DNA of 64,000 nucleotides from assembly GCF_011009015.1 (NCBI RefSeq), contig NZ_CP048878.1, positions 609,501 through 673,500 of the forward strand, read 5' to 3'. A program made the translations under genes and the position numbers. This document shows, in pieces, positions 29,158 to 38,114 of this stretch. Under the pieces are notes generated by a model. The model worked only from the letters and a program-made list of their open reading frames with translations, made no database searches and had not been told where the DNA came from. Every line of letters begins with the position of its first letter. Within the stretch, counting starts at the first letter, position 1. Source of the stretch: Spartinivicinus ruber (GTDB taxonomy: Bacteria; Pseudomonadota; Gammaproteobacteria; Pseudomonadales; Zooshikellaceae).

Positions 29158-30144
29158 TTAGTAAGCTCCTGCGCTGTCTGGTTTGCCGGAAAATACTTTA
29201 TAACTGTAAACCGTATAAACAAGCACTATAGGTAGTAATAGTGCAACCCCAACTAAGGCAAACTGTAAACTATTTTCATTACCCATTGCTTCCCAAATGG
29301 TAAGTTGTTCTGGAATAATGTAGGGGAAGACAAGGTTTAACAGGCCTAGATATAAAATCAATAAATAACCACAAAACAATAAGAAGGTCTTTTTAGATTG
29401 GTTATGAGTACTGATATTGCTTCTTATCGTAATAAAGCTAAAAAATCCTGTGACAACAAGAACTATCCATTTGTAGCTAATAAAAGCAGCAACAAACGCC
29501 TCTTCCGCCCAGGTAAAACCACCAAAAAAGCTATATACAACAATCAGACAAAGAATACTGAATAAGACAATCATTTTATTCGCGATAGAGTTACATTTTT
29601 TCTCAAGCATAGACTCAGTATTAATTTGTAACCATAAGCTACCTAGTGTGCAATAAGTGATGGCTATTAAAGATCCCATGGCTAGGGAAAAAGGATGTAA
29701 CCATATAGGAATCAGTTGCTCGGTATTTGCCTGTAAGCCAAGTAGAACTGAGCCCAATATAGTACCCTGGCTAAATGCGGCGATGGTTGATCCGGCAAAG
29801 AAGCTAAAGTCCCACCATACACTACTTCGGTCTGCCTTAAAACGATACTCAAAAACAACGCCACGAAAAATTAGAGCGAAGAGCATGAGGAAAACTGGGA
29901 TATATAGAGTCCCTAAAACCAGGCTATAAACTTTAGGGAATGCAACCAACAAACAAACACCAGCAAATACCATCCAGGTTTCATTACCATCCCATACATG
30001 TTTGATGGAATGCAGGGCTGTCATTCGTTCTTGTTTACTTAGCCATGGATAAAGAATTCCAATACCAAGGTCAAACCCATCCAGGATAGCGTAAACAAAT
30101 ATGCCGAAAACAATCACTAATAACCATACTATTGCTAAGTCCAT
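29158..30144 (-). CDS. cydB: Cytochrome bd-type quinol oxidase subunit II
   Basis: 328 residues with about eight membrane helices. Family motif Y-A-I-L-D-G-F-D-L-G-I-G near residue 18, W-D-G-N-E-T-W near residue 50 and F-R-G-V-V-F-E-Y-R near residue 95, all typical of CydB/CioB. With CydA it forms the membrane oxidase that passes electrons from quinol to oxygen without pumping protons. It follows cydA with a 108-base gap that contains a shortened copy of the dispersed repeat (R6). Confidence 0.95.
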   Translation of the reverse strand: MDLAIVWLLVIVFGIFVYAILDGFDLGIGILYPWLSKQERMTALHSIKHVWDGNETWMVFAGVCLLVAFPKVYSLVLGTLYIPVFLMLFALIFRGVVFEYRFKADRSSVWWDFSFFAGSTIAAFSQGTILGSVLLGLQANTEQLIPIWLHPFSLAMGSLIAITYCTLGSLWLQINTESMLEKKCNSIANKMIVLFSILCLIVVYSFFGGFTWAEEAFVAAFISYKWIVLVVTGFFSFITIRSNISTHNQSKKTFLLFCGYLLILYLGLLNLVFPYIIPEQLTIWEAMGNENSLQFALVGVALLLPIVLVYTVYSYKVFSGKPDSAGAY

Positions 30145-30212
30145 AAAGTTTTACCTTCAGCTTAAAATTCTCTCTTTATATTTACACACTTTTATGCAGG
30201 TTTAACTTGCTT

Positions 30213-30280
30213 GGTATGCCCTTCTCGAATGATTTTTTAGGACCTGTTGTCACTAAAAGCCATTCGCTTTGGCTATATTG
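30213..30280. repeat. Dispersed repeat, copy R6 (68 bp, deleted core) overlapping the end of cydA
   Basis: Left end CCCTTCTCGAATGATTTTTT, right end AAAGCCATTCGCTTTGGCTA, only about 12 bases between them. The right end lies inside cydA: its reverse strand encodes the last residues S-N-I-A-K-A-N-G-F and the stop of CydA. Confidence 0.75.
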
Positions 30281-31623
30281 CTGGTGGCGACTTCTGTAGT
30301 ATTTCCTGAGCTAATAACTTCTGGCCCTTGACGTATTAGCTTCTTGAAAAAATACAAGTAAACTCCAAATAGCAAGGTGTAAATGATCACGAAACCGATT
30401 AAGCTGATGAGAATTCTTTCAGCAGGTAAAGGGGTTACTAAGTCACTAGTGCGGAATAAGCCTTGAATTAACCAGGGTTGTCGACCCACTTCTACAACAT
30501 ACCAGCCGGCTAGTGTGGCGATAAAACCTAATGGTGCTGACCATTTCAGAATTGTTAAATAATAGCGGTTACTAAATAGAGAGCCTTTTTGGGCCAGCCA
30601 TAGACCTAAGTAAGCTACGGTTAGTAAAAAGACGCCAATGCCCAGCATCAGACGAAAGCTGTAAAAAACCACTGCAACGGGAGGATGTTCATCAGCTGGC
30701 ACTGCATTGAGGCCTTTTACAGTACCTTCAGTGTCGTGGGTTAAAATTAAACTTGCCAGCTTTGGAATAACTATTTCATAATCGTTTTTCGCTTGGGCTT
30801 GATCAGGAATAGCAAACAACCGCAGACCTGCTCCCTGTTCTGTTTCCCAAATGCCTTCCATTGCAGCAACTTTGACAGGTTGGTGTTCTAATGTGTTAAG
30901 ACCATGTAGATCACCCACAAAGGCTTGAATAGGAGTCAGTACCACAAGCCCTGCAACCGCGATCCCTAAGCTTTTTTTAGCAAATGGTTGATGGTGTTTT
31001 TTTAGCAAGTAATAACTGGAAACGCTGGCTATCACCACCAAAGTGGTGATAAAGCTGGCAATTAACATATGAGCAAAGCGATAGGGAAATGAAGGGTTAA
31101 ATATCACTTTTAGCCAGCTGGTTACTAGAATTTGATTATTATCAATAATGACGCCAGCAGGAGTATGCATCCATGAATTAGCCGCCAAAATCCAAAAAGC
31201 AGATAGGATGGTACCCACGGCTACTACCACGGAAGCACCAAAATGGATTTTCTCGCTTACTCTATTCCAGCCAAATAGCATTATGCCTAAAAAACCAGCT
31301 TCTAAGAAAAAAGCGGTGAGTACTTCATAGTTAAGTAAAGGGCCTATCACAGGTGATGCTAGTTCAGAAAATTTATTAAAGTTGGTACCGAACTGATAAG
31401 AAAGTACCAGGCCAGATACGACCCCCATCCCGAAAGTAATTGCAAAGGGTTTTATCCAGAATTTTGCTTGTTGTAAATAAACTGGCTTTCGGAGCTTTAA
31501 CCAGAGCCCTTCCATGATGGCAATATAACAAGCTAAGCCAATAGATAAAGTTGGAAAAATAATATGGAAACTAATGGTTAAGGCAAACTGAATACGGGAA
31601 AGTACGGCGGGGTCTAATTCCAT
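30253..31623 (-). CDS. cydA: Cytochrome bd-type quinol oxidase subunit I (CioA-like)
   Basis: 456 residues, nine-helix subunit that carries hemes b558, b595 and d. Seen: the N-terminal heme ligand His in I-S-F-H-I-I-F-P (about residue 18), A-V-T/A-A-M-E-G-x-W-E-T quinol-site segment near residue 240, and a short Q-loop followed by P-P-V-A-V-V-F-Y-S-F-R-L-M. The short Q-loop and length match the CioA (cyanide-insensitive) branch rather than E. coli CydA. The C-terminal nine codons come from repeat R6. It gives the cell an oxygen-scavenging, inhibitor-tolerant oxidase beside the iodate locus. Confidence 0.94.
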   Translation of the reverse strand: MELDPAVLSRIQFALTISFHIIFPTLSIGLACYIAIMEGLWLKLRKPVYLQQAKFWIKPFAITFGMGVVSGLVLSYQFGTNFNKFSELASPVIGPLLNYEVLTAFFLEAGFLGIMLFGWNRVSEKIHFGASVVVAVGTILSAFWILAANSWMHTPAGVIIDNNQILVTSWLKVIFNPSFPYRFAHMLIASFITTLVVIASVSSYYLLKKHHQPFAKKSLGIAVAGLVVLTPIQAFVGDLHGLNTLEHQPVKVAAMEGIWETEQGAGLRLFAIPDQAQAKNDYEIVIPKLASLILTHDTEGTVKGLNAVPADEHPPVAVVFYSFRLMLGIGVFLLTVAYLGLWLAQKGSLFSNRYYLTILKWSAPLGFIATLAGWYVVEVGRQPWLIQGLFRTSDLVTPLPAERILISLIGFVIIYTLLFGVYLYFFKKLIRQGPEVISSGNTTEVATSNIAKANGF

Positions 31624-31634
31624 GATGCTATCCC

Positions 31635-31745
31635 CTAGCTGGCATTACGTTGATTTTGCGCTAATTGAATTAAACCAGGAAGCAACGCTATAGTGATGAT
31701 CAATCCAGCAGATAGTAAGTCCATCATAAGAACGCTATTATTCAT
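31635..31745 (-). CDS. 36-residue membrane protein in front of cydA
   Basis: A short ORF 11 bases upstream of cydA in the same direction, too short for usual ORF calling. It starts M-N-N-S-V-L-M-M and has a single hydrophobic helix (L-L-S-A-G-L-I-I-T-I-A-L-L-P-G-L-I) ending in a polar Q-N-Q-R-N-A-S tail. Small single-helix subunits (CydX, CydH/CydY, CydS, the DUF2474 group) accompany bd oxidases, usually downstream of cydB. I cannot assign this one to any of them; position and shape suggest a bd accessory subunit. An AGAGG lies about 11 bases before the ATG. Confidence 0.55.
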   Translation of the reverse strand: MNNSVLMMDLLSAGLIITIALLPGLIQLAQNQRNAS

Positions 31746-31943
31746 CTCAGCCTACCTCTCAACATGCTTTAGTTATGATTACTGCTTGTGCTTGTACTAG
31801 TTACACTACAAAGAACATGCCAGTTTTAAACGTCAAGTAAATTGCAATGATTTAGCGCAATGTAACTGGCTTTGGTAGAATAACTGTAAACGTCATTTAC
31901 AGATTAATGAGAAGCAACTATCAACACTGTTAACACTGAAGCA
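31746..31943. promoter_or_regulatory. Divergent cyd / histidine kinase promoter region with sigma54-like element and repeated operator motif
   Basis: On the minus strand TGGCATGTTCTTTGTA (31807-31822) matches the sigma54 -24/-12 consensus apart from GT in place of the -12 GC. TAAACGTCA occurs twice in direct orientation, 60 bases apart (31827-31835 and 31887-31895); the second copy lies inside the inverted repeat TGTAAACGTCATTTACA (31885-31901, TGTAAA-N5-TTTACA). These sit upstream of the sigma54-like element, where an enhancer-binding regulator would bind, and the gene pair starting at 31944 encodes exactly such a regulator. Confidence 0.45.
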
Positions 31944-33836
31944 ATGGCTTTAATGACCGCTTTTTATGCTTCCATGAGCTTGACAGTCATTACGGCTGTA
32001 TTGGCAGGAGCCTGGTTAATTGCTAAGTCTGCCCAGCATAAAGTACTGCAACCTTTGGCAGGGTTTTGTTTGGCCATGGCGGGCTGGTGCGCAGGGCACT
32101 TATTGGTGCAGTTTGATGCTGGAGGCTGCCAACAAGTCGGTTTAGCTTTATTATTAGCTAATCCATTTATACCTACTTTTTTTCTGCATTTCACGCTTCG
32201 TTTTATAGGTGACACCAGTAAGCCACAAACTTCACCAGCACTTATAAAAACCATGCAGCACCGGATAACGATTTGGTATTGGTTAGCTGCGGTAATTTCT
32301 CTTATTAGCTGGCTGGTTGCTGATGACGACTGGTTGCAGCCCTGGCTATCATTTAATGAATTTGTTCGGTTGGAGGGGTTTGGCTGGGTAAATTTAGCAT
32401 ATACAGTACTTGTTGGGTTAGAAGCGCACTCGTTACTGGTTTGGGGATGGCAAGTCAGTTCAGCAAATAAACGGCGATCAATTGTTGCCATGTTTATTGC
32501 TGGGGGCTGGGGATTACTGTTAGCCACTAGTTTCGTGTTTCCTTCGGTGAATATTAATGTGTTTCCCTATCCAATGCTGCTATTGCCAAGTTATGCTGTC
32601 TTGTTGGTTTATGGCGTAACTCGTTATCAGCTGGTGGAAGTCAACCACTGGGCTAGAAAAGCCATTAACTGGCTAGCTTTAGTGACGGGGCTTTTTATTG
32701 CTATCGCACTTTTTAGTGCTGTTGCGGGTTCAATAGGGATAACGGCTTTTGCTGAGGTACCACTCATACAACTCTGGCTTTACTCATTGTTTGTTTTAGC
32801 TGTAGCCTGGATGTTAAGCCAGCCAGCTCACTTATTAGCGGATCGAATTATTTATCCAGGGGCGCACCTGGATCAGGGAACTATAGATCAGTGGCTAGCC
32901 ACCATGCAGCAATGCCAGAGCTGGCAATTGTTAAAAACAACAGCTGAAGAATTATTACAACAGCATGTGGGTCGATTATTGAGAGTGGAATTTGTCGTAA
33001 CAGAAAAGCATCATGAGCCAACCATCTATTGTTTAAATGAGTCAGATTGGGAAATAAAGTTAGTTGGTTGGGAAGATCTAACACCTAGTTTGCGTCATGT
33101 AGGTGAAGTTTTTGCTGCTTTATTATTAAGTAGTGCCCGTTTACTTGAACAACGTTTTCAAATAGCTAAACAAGAAAAACAGCGGCTTGCTGAGCAGCAT
33201 TTAGTTGAACTTGGTAGTTTATCTGCAGCAATGGCTCATGAACTGCGTAATCCGCTTAATATCATTTCAATGGCAGCGGTTCAAACAGATAAAACCACCC
33301 GTAGTTATATTCAGGCACAAGTAGCAAGAGCAGATCAATTAGTGAGCGATATGCTCAGTTATTCTGGTAAGTTGGAACTTAACTGTGAGATAAATAAGCT
33401 TGCATTGATTATTTCAACTGTCGCCAGTTATATAGAACAAAATTACCAAGTGAAGATATCAATAGATATTGAAAGTGATCTAGCTATCTATGGCGACTGC
33501 GGAAAAATACAGCAAGTGCTAACTAATTTATTGGAGAACGCAGCTGCTTTTACACGTAACCAGCAAAATCCACATATTTTAGTGAGCGCAAATAGCATCC
33601 AAAAAAATAATAGAAATATCTGTTGTGAAATCGTTGTGCATAATAATGGGCCTGCAATCACTGAAGAGATGAAAAAGCAGTTATTCACACCCTTTGTGAG
33701 TAAACGAGCAGGTGGTAGCGGTCTTGGGCTGGCAATAATTAAGCGCATTATGGATGCGCATGATGGTTATATTTATCACTCAGATTCCATGGGTTGGAAC
33801 TGTAGTTTCATCTGTCAGTTTCCATTTCCTGATTGA
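31944..33836 (+). CDS. Membrane sensor histidine kinase (partner of the sigma54-type regulator)
   Basis: 630 residues. The N-terminal half has about eight to nine membrane helices (residues 5-300). A GAF-like linker follows (about 310-400), then the HisKA domain with G-S-L-S-A-A-M-A-H-E-L-R-N-P-L (His near residue 432) and an HATPase domain with N-box N-L-L-E-N-A-A and G-box G-G-S-G-L-G-L-A-I. The architecture resembles PrsK-type kinases but no EPS/PEP-CTERM genes are nearby. It is divergent from cydA and its stop is 12 bases before the response regulator, so the two form an operon and a phosphorelay pair. The signal is unknown; the neighbourhood suggests respiration or redox state. Confidence 0.9.
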   Translation: MALMTAFYASMSLTVITAVLAGAWLIAKSAQHKVLQPLAGFCLAMAGWCAGHLLVQFDAGGCQQVGLALLLANPFIPTFFLHFTLRFIGDTSKPQTSPALIKTMQHRITIWYWLAAVISLISWLVADDDWLQPWLSFNEFVRLEGFGWVNLAYTVLVGLEAHSLLVWGWQVSSANKRRSIVAMFIAGGWGLLLATSFVFPSVNINVFPYPMLLLPSYAVLLVYGVTRYQLVEVNHWARKAINWLALVTGLFIAIALFSAVAGSIGITAFAEVPLIQLWLYSLFVLAVAWMLSQPAHLLADRIIYPGAHLDQGTIDQWLATMQQCQSWQLLKTTAEELLQQHVGRLLRVEFVVTEKHHEPTIYCLNESDWEIKLVGWEDLTPSLRHVGEVFAALLLSSARLLEQRFQIAKQEKQRLAEQHLVELGSLSAAMAHELRNPLNIISMAAVQTDKTTRSYIQAQVARADQLVSDMLSYSGKLELNCEINKLALIISTVASYIEQNYQVKISIDIESDLAIYGDCGKIQQVLTNLLENAAAFTRNQQNPHILVSANSIQKNNRNICCEIVVHNNGPAITEEMKKQLFTPFVSKRAGGSGLGLAIIKRIMDAHDGYIYHSDSMGWNCSFICQFPFPD

Positions 33837-33848
33837 GCAAAAAATACA

Positions 33849-35207
33849 ATGATTAATGAGCATATCCTAGTGGTTGATGATGAGCCGGCATTTTGCGAGT
33901 TATGCAAATTATGGCTGACTCAGCAGGGTTATGAGGTATCGGTTGCTGCAGATACTGAACAAGCTAAACAGGTTTTAGCACAGCAATCGATAGACCTTAT
34001 TTTACTTGATCTTGCATTACCACCTTCTTTTACTCCAGAAGAAGGGCTACGTTTAATTCCTGAGTGTAAGGCTCCTGTTATTGTAATGACAGGGCATGCT
34101 GATAGAGAGTTGGCTTTAACGGCTATTAAAAATGGTGCCTGGGATTTTTTAGCCAAACCGTTAGACCCAGAAATGTTAGCAGTTGTAGTAAAGCGCGCGT
34201 TGGTTAAGCATGAGTTAGAACAACAACTAAACCAGTTACGTCAGCAATTAGTAAAAGATGATGATATGGGGCTGGTAGGGGGTAGTGAAAATATTCAAGT
34301 TACCAGGCAATTAATTGCGCGTATTGCACCGACTGATGTACCCGTATTAATTACTGGTCCTTCAGGTACAGGAAAAGAAATCATTGCGAAAGCGGTTCAT
34401 CAACATAGTAACCGAAAAAAACAGCCCTTTATTTCAGTGCATTGTGGTGCTATTCCAGCAGATTTATTAGAGAGCGAGTTATTTGGCTATAAAAAAGGGG
34501 CATTTACTGGCGCAGATAAAGATCGCGATGGCTTGATTACCTTAGCAGATAATGGAACCTTATTTTTAGATGAAATAGGTGAAATGCCCAGTGCTATGCA
34601 GGTTAAGCTGCTAAGAGTGCTGCAAGAAGGGAGTTTTTATCCTGTAGGTGGTAGAGACTTGATTAAAGTGAATATCCGTATAGTTAGTGCAACAAACCGT
34701 GATTTACCGAGTGCTGTAGCTGTTGGTGATTTTCGAGATGATTTATTTTATCGAATCAAAGGTATAACCATTCAAACCTTAAGTTTACAGCAACGTAAAC
34801 AGGATATTCCCGCGCTTATCCAACATTTTTTACTTCGTTACAATGTAAAAAATCAAACAGCAATTACTATCCAGGCAGATGCATTGGCTTGGCTGACTAA
34901 CCATCATTGGCAAGGTAATATTCGAGAATTAAAAAATACAGTAGAAAGCCTAGCTGCTATTTCTCAGGGAAAGCATGTCACCTCTGAGGAAATTAATTTC
35001 CTGTTTGCTGCGGATAAAGTAACACCAGCAAAAATGACTGATGAGTCATTAGATCGGCAAGTGAAACAATTGGAAATCCGTTTGATTACAGCAGCACTTG
35101 AGCAAAGCAATGGTAATAGAACGCATGCAGCACAAAAACTAGGGTTATCAAGACAGGGATTACTAAAGAAAATTGATCGGTATGGTTTGAATACTCATCG
35201 GGAATAA
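33849..35207 (+). CDS. NtrC-family sigma54-dependent response regulator
   Basis: 452 residues. Receiver domain with phospho-acceptor Asp54 (L-L-D-L-A-L-P), AAA+ domain with Walker A G-P-S-G-T-G-K-E near residue 170, the sigma54-contacting G-A-F-T-G-A loop near residue 218 and Walker B L-F-L-D-E-I-G, and a C-terminal Fis-type helix-turn-helix ([16 protein letters not shown]). All functional parts are intact. It is encoded directly behind its kinase. Candidate targets from sequence are the sigma54-like elements in front of the cyd genes and in front of the iodate reductase operon. Confidence 0.94.
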   Translation: MINEHILVVDDEPAFCELCKLWLTQQGYEVSVAADTEQAKQVLAQQSIDLILLDLALPPSFTPEEGLRLIPECKAPVIVMTGHADRELALTAIKNGAWDFLAKPLDPEMLAVVVKRALVKHELEQQLNQLRQQLVKDDDMGLVGGSENIQVTRQLIARIAPTDVPVLITGPSGTGKEIIAKAVHQHSNRKKQPFISVHCGAIPADLLESELFGYKKGAFTGADKDRDGLITLADNGTLFLDEIGEMPSAMQVKLLRVLQEGSFYPVGGRDLIKVNIRIVSATNRDLPSAVAVGDFRDDLFYRIKGITIQTLSLQQRKQDIPALIQHFLLRYNVKNQTAITIQADALAWLTNHHWQGNIRELKNTVESLAAISQGKHVTSEEINFLFAADKVTPAKMTDESLDRQVKQLEIRLITAALEQSNGNRTHAAQKLGLSRQGLLKKIDRYGLNTHRE

Positions 35208-35263
35208 TTTTAAATTGCTGGTTGAAATGCAGCCAGCTATTATCATTAGTAAACATCGTGCAT

Positions 35264-35743
35264 ATGAAATTAGTTACAATTCTAAAACTTGGCTGGTTGG
35301 TTATATCTGTCCTGATTGTATGTGGTATGTTTTTGCCTTTATTTACCTTGGAAAGGTTCTATTTTTTAGAAAATCAAGTGTCGCTTGCTTCAATCGTTAT
35401 CGAGCTGCTCAGTGAAAAACAACTGATTTTGTTTCTGGCGGTCTTTATTTTTAGTATTGTTATTCCTGTTTTTAAGCTGTCGCTAATTTTTATTATTCTA
35501 TTTGGAAGTCAATCTTTGCAAAAAAATAAAAGATATATCAAAATCCTCCAAACCTTGGGCAAATGGTCAATGTTAGATGTATTTATTGTGGCGATTATGC
35601 TGGTTACAATTAAGTTTGGTGTTATCGCTAATGTGACAGTGCACATCGGTCTTTATCTTTTCACTTTTGGTGTACTTGGTAGTATGTTACTTACCCAGTT
35701 GTTGTCAGCATGTTCTGAACAATTGCAATGCCACTCAGAATAG
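35264..35743 (+). CDS. PqiA-like (paraquat-inducible protein A family) membrane protein
   Basis: About 159 residues from ATG 35264; a TTG at 35222 in the same frame would add 14 residues but has no Shine-Dalgarno. Four membrane helices. The K-W-S-M-L-D-V-F-I-V-A segment near residue 103 is the hallmark of the PqiA domain. A single-domain version, half the size of classic PqiA and without the zinc-finger cysteines. PqiA proteins belong to lipid-transport (MCE) systems, but no mce gene is adjacent. It follows the response regulator by about 55 bases and may share its transcript. Confidence 0.8.
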   Translation: MKLVTILKLGWLVISVLIVCGMFLPLFTLERFYFLENQVSLASIVIELLSEKQLILFLAVFIFSIVIPVFKLSLIFIILFGSQSLQKNKRYIKILQTLGKWSMLDVFIVAIMLVTIKFGVIANVTVHIGLYLFTFGVLGSMLLTQLLSACSEQLQCHSE

Positions 35744-35793
35744 ACACACCAGAAACAAATTGTGACTTATTTCAAACTTAAGCATTGATCGTT

Positions 35794-35825
35794 CACAACC
35801 ACAACCACAACCACAACCACAACCA
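35794..35825 (+). repeat. Hexanucleotide tandem repeat, (CACAAC)5
   Basis: Five perfect CACAAC units in a row just after the PqiA-like gene. It is outside any ORF. Confidence 0.9.
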
Positions 35826-36884
35826 GGGCTATTCTTCCAGCTCTTTCCACCCTATGTAGAACCTAGGGTGCTGTTGGAACAGTGAATGAACTGCTAGAGG
35901 CCAATATCGAGCGAACATCTAAAAAATATCTTAAACTTCAATAAGTTATGTTTAGCTGGTAAGTAATGAGAAGCTGTAGGTAGATATACAGAATTAGTAA
36001 GTCTTTTTACATAAAGTAGCACTAAAAAGGTATTAGTGTCGTGATATGTTAAAACATGACGTAAAAAGTTGGTTCAAGAGTGGTATTTAAGCCTCATTTT
36101 GGCTTCAAAAAATAGCTTAATGAAGATACGATAAACTTTAATAGTGAGTAGTTATTCTATTAGTTTTATTTATCAGTACGATAGCTTTTTTTTGGTGGTT
36201 TTTAGTCAAAGGTGCAAGACATAATGGAATAACACAAAACAGTTCTATTGAATTTTATATGTATAGAAGGATATTTACCCATAATTTACTTCGGTTAATA
36301 CATATATTGGAACTAAAAAATACTTTTATTGGCTATGTGACCAACAACTCAAAGTAAACAACTTGCTAATGTAAGTAGTGATCTAAGAAAAAGCCTTAAC
36401 TTATAAAGGTTTTTAAAAAGAGCACATATGATAAATAAACACCTTCAAGTTACACTTTGATGAAATGCGTCAATTTAAGTGTTTTATTGAACTTTGCCTA
36501 TAAAACATCCAATGTAGGACAAGGTACTTCTAAGTTATACAGTGTTTAGATGTAGCTTCAGCATTTTTTAGTGTAATTAGGCTGTTTGAAAGTTATATAT
36601 AATCTTTCAAATAAAATATAAGAAAAATTTTAGTTTGGTTGAAAGTTTAAACTAGTTAGCTGTGTCCTATAGATCAAGTGGGCTGTCACTAGTTGATGGA
36701 CAACTGTAAAAGAACAGCAATTAGTACAATAGGCCAATAGATTTTTATGGTTCAAGGTTTATTGACGAGGGGAGAAACAGGGAATTTTGTACAGGAAGTT
36801 AAAAAAAGGCTAGAAGTCTTTGTGGAACTTTCTAGCAGGGTAGTAATCGATGATAGGCAAATAAGAGGAATCCCATAAGGTGGT

Positions 36885-36898
36885 TTGATTGTGATCAA
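36885..36898. promoter_or_regulatory. FNR/Anr-type box
   Basis: TTGATTGTGATCAA is a perfect match to the TTGAT-N4-ATCAA consensus of the oxygen-sensing regulator FNR/Anr. It lies 175 bases before the start of the IS630-derived gene, with a possible -10 (TAGTAT at 36911-36916) downstream. No Shine-Dalgarno or other gene competes for it. Confidence 0.6.
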
Positions 36899-37072
36899 CT
36901 ATGTTATGAATAGTATTTTTAGACAGTAAGTTGAAAGCAACAAATTTTAATTTTGGTGAAATACAAGCTAACATTGCTTAGTTAATAATATTAATCCTCT
37001 TCATTCATTATAAAAAAGCAGCCTTTCGATTATAAGTTTTTATATGCTATTAACCATGGGTGCGTTGTAGAT

Positions 37073-37882
37073 ATGACTAAGATTGATGGTAGAAAGCTGT
37101 CACATGAAGAGCTAGAAAAAATCAGAATTGCTGCAGTAAAGCGTGTATTGGCAGGAGAAAGTCCTGAGCTAGTAATCAAGTCAGTTGGTTTTCATCGTTC
37201 ATGTATTTACGATTGGCTTTCTCAGTATCAAAAGCACGGTGAAGAAGGCTTGAAAGCAAAGCCTATTACTGGGCGTCCACCAAAATTGACTGAAGAGCAT
37301 TTGAATCAACTGGTGTCAGTGCTGCAAAAAAAACCAACTGAGTTTGGTATTGAAAAAGCACTTTGGGACAGAGAGTCTTTTAAGCTGGTCATCGAGCAAA
37401 CCTTTCAAGTGAAAATCAGTAAAACTGGAGTAAGTCGCTTACTGGCAAAGCTAGGCATTTACAGTAAAGAAGATTATGACTTTTCTGCTAATGACTCTCT
37501 TCGTGAACGGGTTGCTGTGATCAAGATGGAAGCTAAAAAAAGTAGAGAAGTTTTATATTTTATTAGCAATCATCCGATAACTAATGATATTGACAATTCC
37601 CCAACTGCTATTTGCTTGTGTGCAGTCACAGCAAAAGGCGACTTACGGTTTATACTAGCAACGCAAGAGCAGGCTGAGTTGGTAGGCAATCAATTTACTG
37701 AGAGCTTAACATTAACAGTGCAAAAACCAGTTAAGTTGGTCGAGTTAGATGAGCTAAAACAATTTAGTTATGTCACGGGTACTGACGGAGCAACTGCAAC
37801 TGATGTCAATACGGATAGTGTGAATAACCAAGACCCAATGAGTACCTCATTTTATTCTGCAAGTCACACACAATACCTATAA
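37073..37882 (+). CDS. IS630-derived DNA-binding protein without catalytic domain (possibly domesticated)
   Basis: 269 residues. Residues about 10-60 are a homeodomain-like HTH of the IS630 transposase type (V-K-R-V-L-A-G-E-S-P-E-L-V-I-K-S-V-G-F-H then Y-D-W-L), followed by G-R-P-P-K-L-T and a winged-helix HTH_33-type segment (residues 75-145: W-D-R-E-S-F-K-L-V-I-E...F-Q-V-K-I-S-K-T-G-V-S-R-L-L-A-K-L-G). In IS630 elements a DDE domain with D-E-S/A and a C-terminal G-x-N/D...Y-x-P-x-L-N-P-I-E follows; here the remaining 120 residues have none of these and end in a S/T/D/N-rich tail. No terminal inverted repeats were seen around the gene. An FNR box upstream and a hairpin downstream suggest a normal cellular gene, perhaps a regulator; function unproven. 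Confidence 0.65.
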   Translation: MTKIDGRKLSHEELEKIRIAAVKRVLAGESPELVIKSVGFHRSCIYDWLSQYQKHGEEGLKAKPITGRPPKLTEEHLNQLVSVLQKKPTEFGIEKALWDRESFKLVIEQTFQVKISKTGVSRLLAKLGIYSKEDYDFSANDSLRERVAVIKMEAKKSREVLYFISNHPITNDIDNSPTAICLCAVTAKGDLRFILATQEQAELVGNQFTESLTLTVQKPVKLVELDELKQFSYVTGTDGATATDVNTDSVNNQDPMSTSFYSASHTQYL

Positions 37883-37975
37883 GCAAGTAATTCACTGATA
37901 GACTACCTAAAAATAAAAGTTACCCTACGTTGTTAACCTCTGGGGTGATTTTACCCATTGATACTCTCCTCATTA

Positions 37976-38005
37976 GATGCCCTAATTTTTCCAGGGCATC
38001 ATTTC
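37976..38005 (+). terminator. Hairpin after the IS630-derived gene
   Basis: Perfect 8-bp stem GATGCCCT / AGGGCATC with a 9-base loop, followed by ATTT. It lies about 95 bases after the stop. Confidence 0.5.
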
Positions 38006-38114
38006 CAAATTACTTCTTAGCTTAAGTCTCTTTAACATTAACCCTGCCTGATAAGCAAGGTTGCTTTATCCAGGTTCTCAAAGGTCAATAGAAAACAGAA
38101 AAAGGAGACTAATT

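Larger units (their letters stand above)
35744..37072. other. 1.3-kb gene-free AT-rich region
   Basis: Contains a hexanucleotide repeat (35794-35825) and a perfect FNR box (36885-36898). No convincing gene: the best open stretch is a 43-codon ORF at 36747-36878 with no good ribosome site. The rest is low-complexity AT-rich sequence with no recognised RNA gene. Confidence 0.5.

Noticed and set aside
36467-36483. TTGATGAAATGCGTCAA as a second FNR box
   Set aside because: The half-sites are separated by 9 bases (TTGA-N9-TCAA), not the required 4 between TTGAT and ATCAA.
36747-36878. 43-codon ORF in the 1.3-kb empty region
   Set aside because: No convincing ribosome site, no recognisable motif and short enough to be chance.
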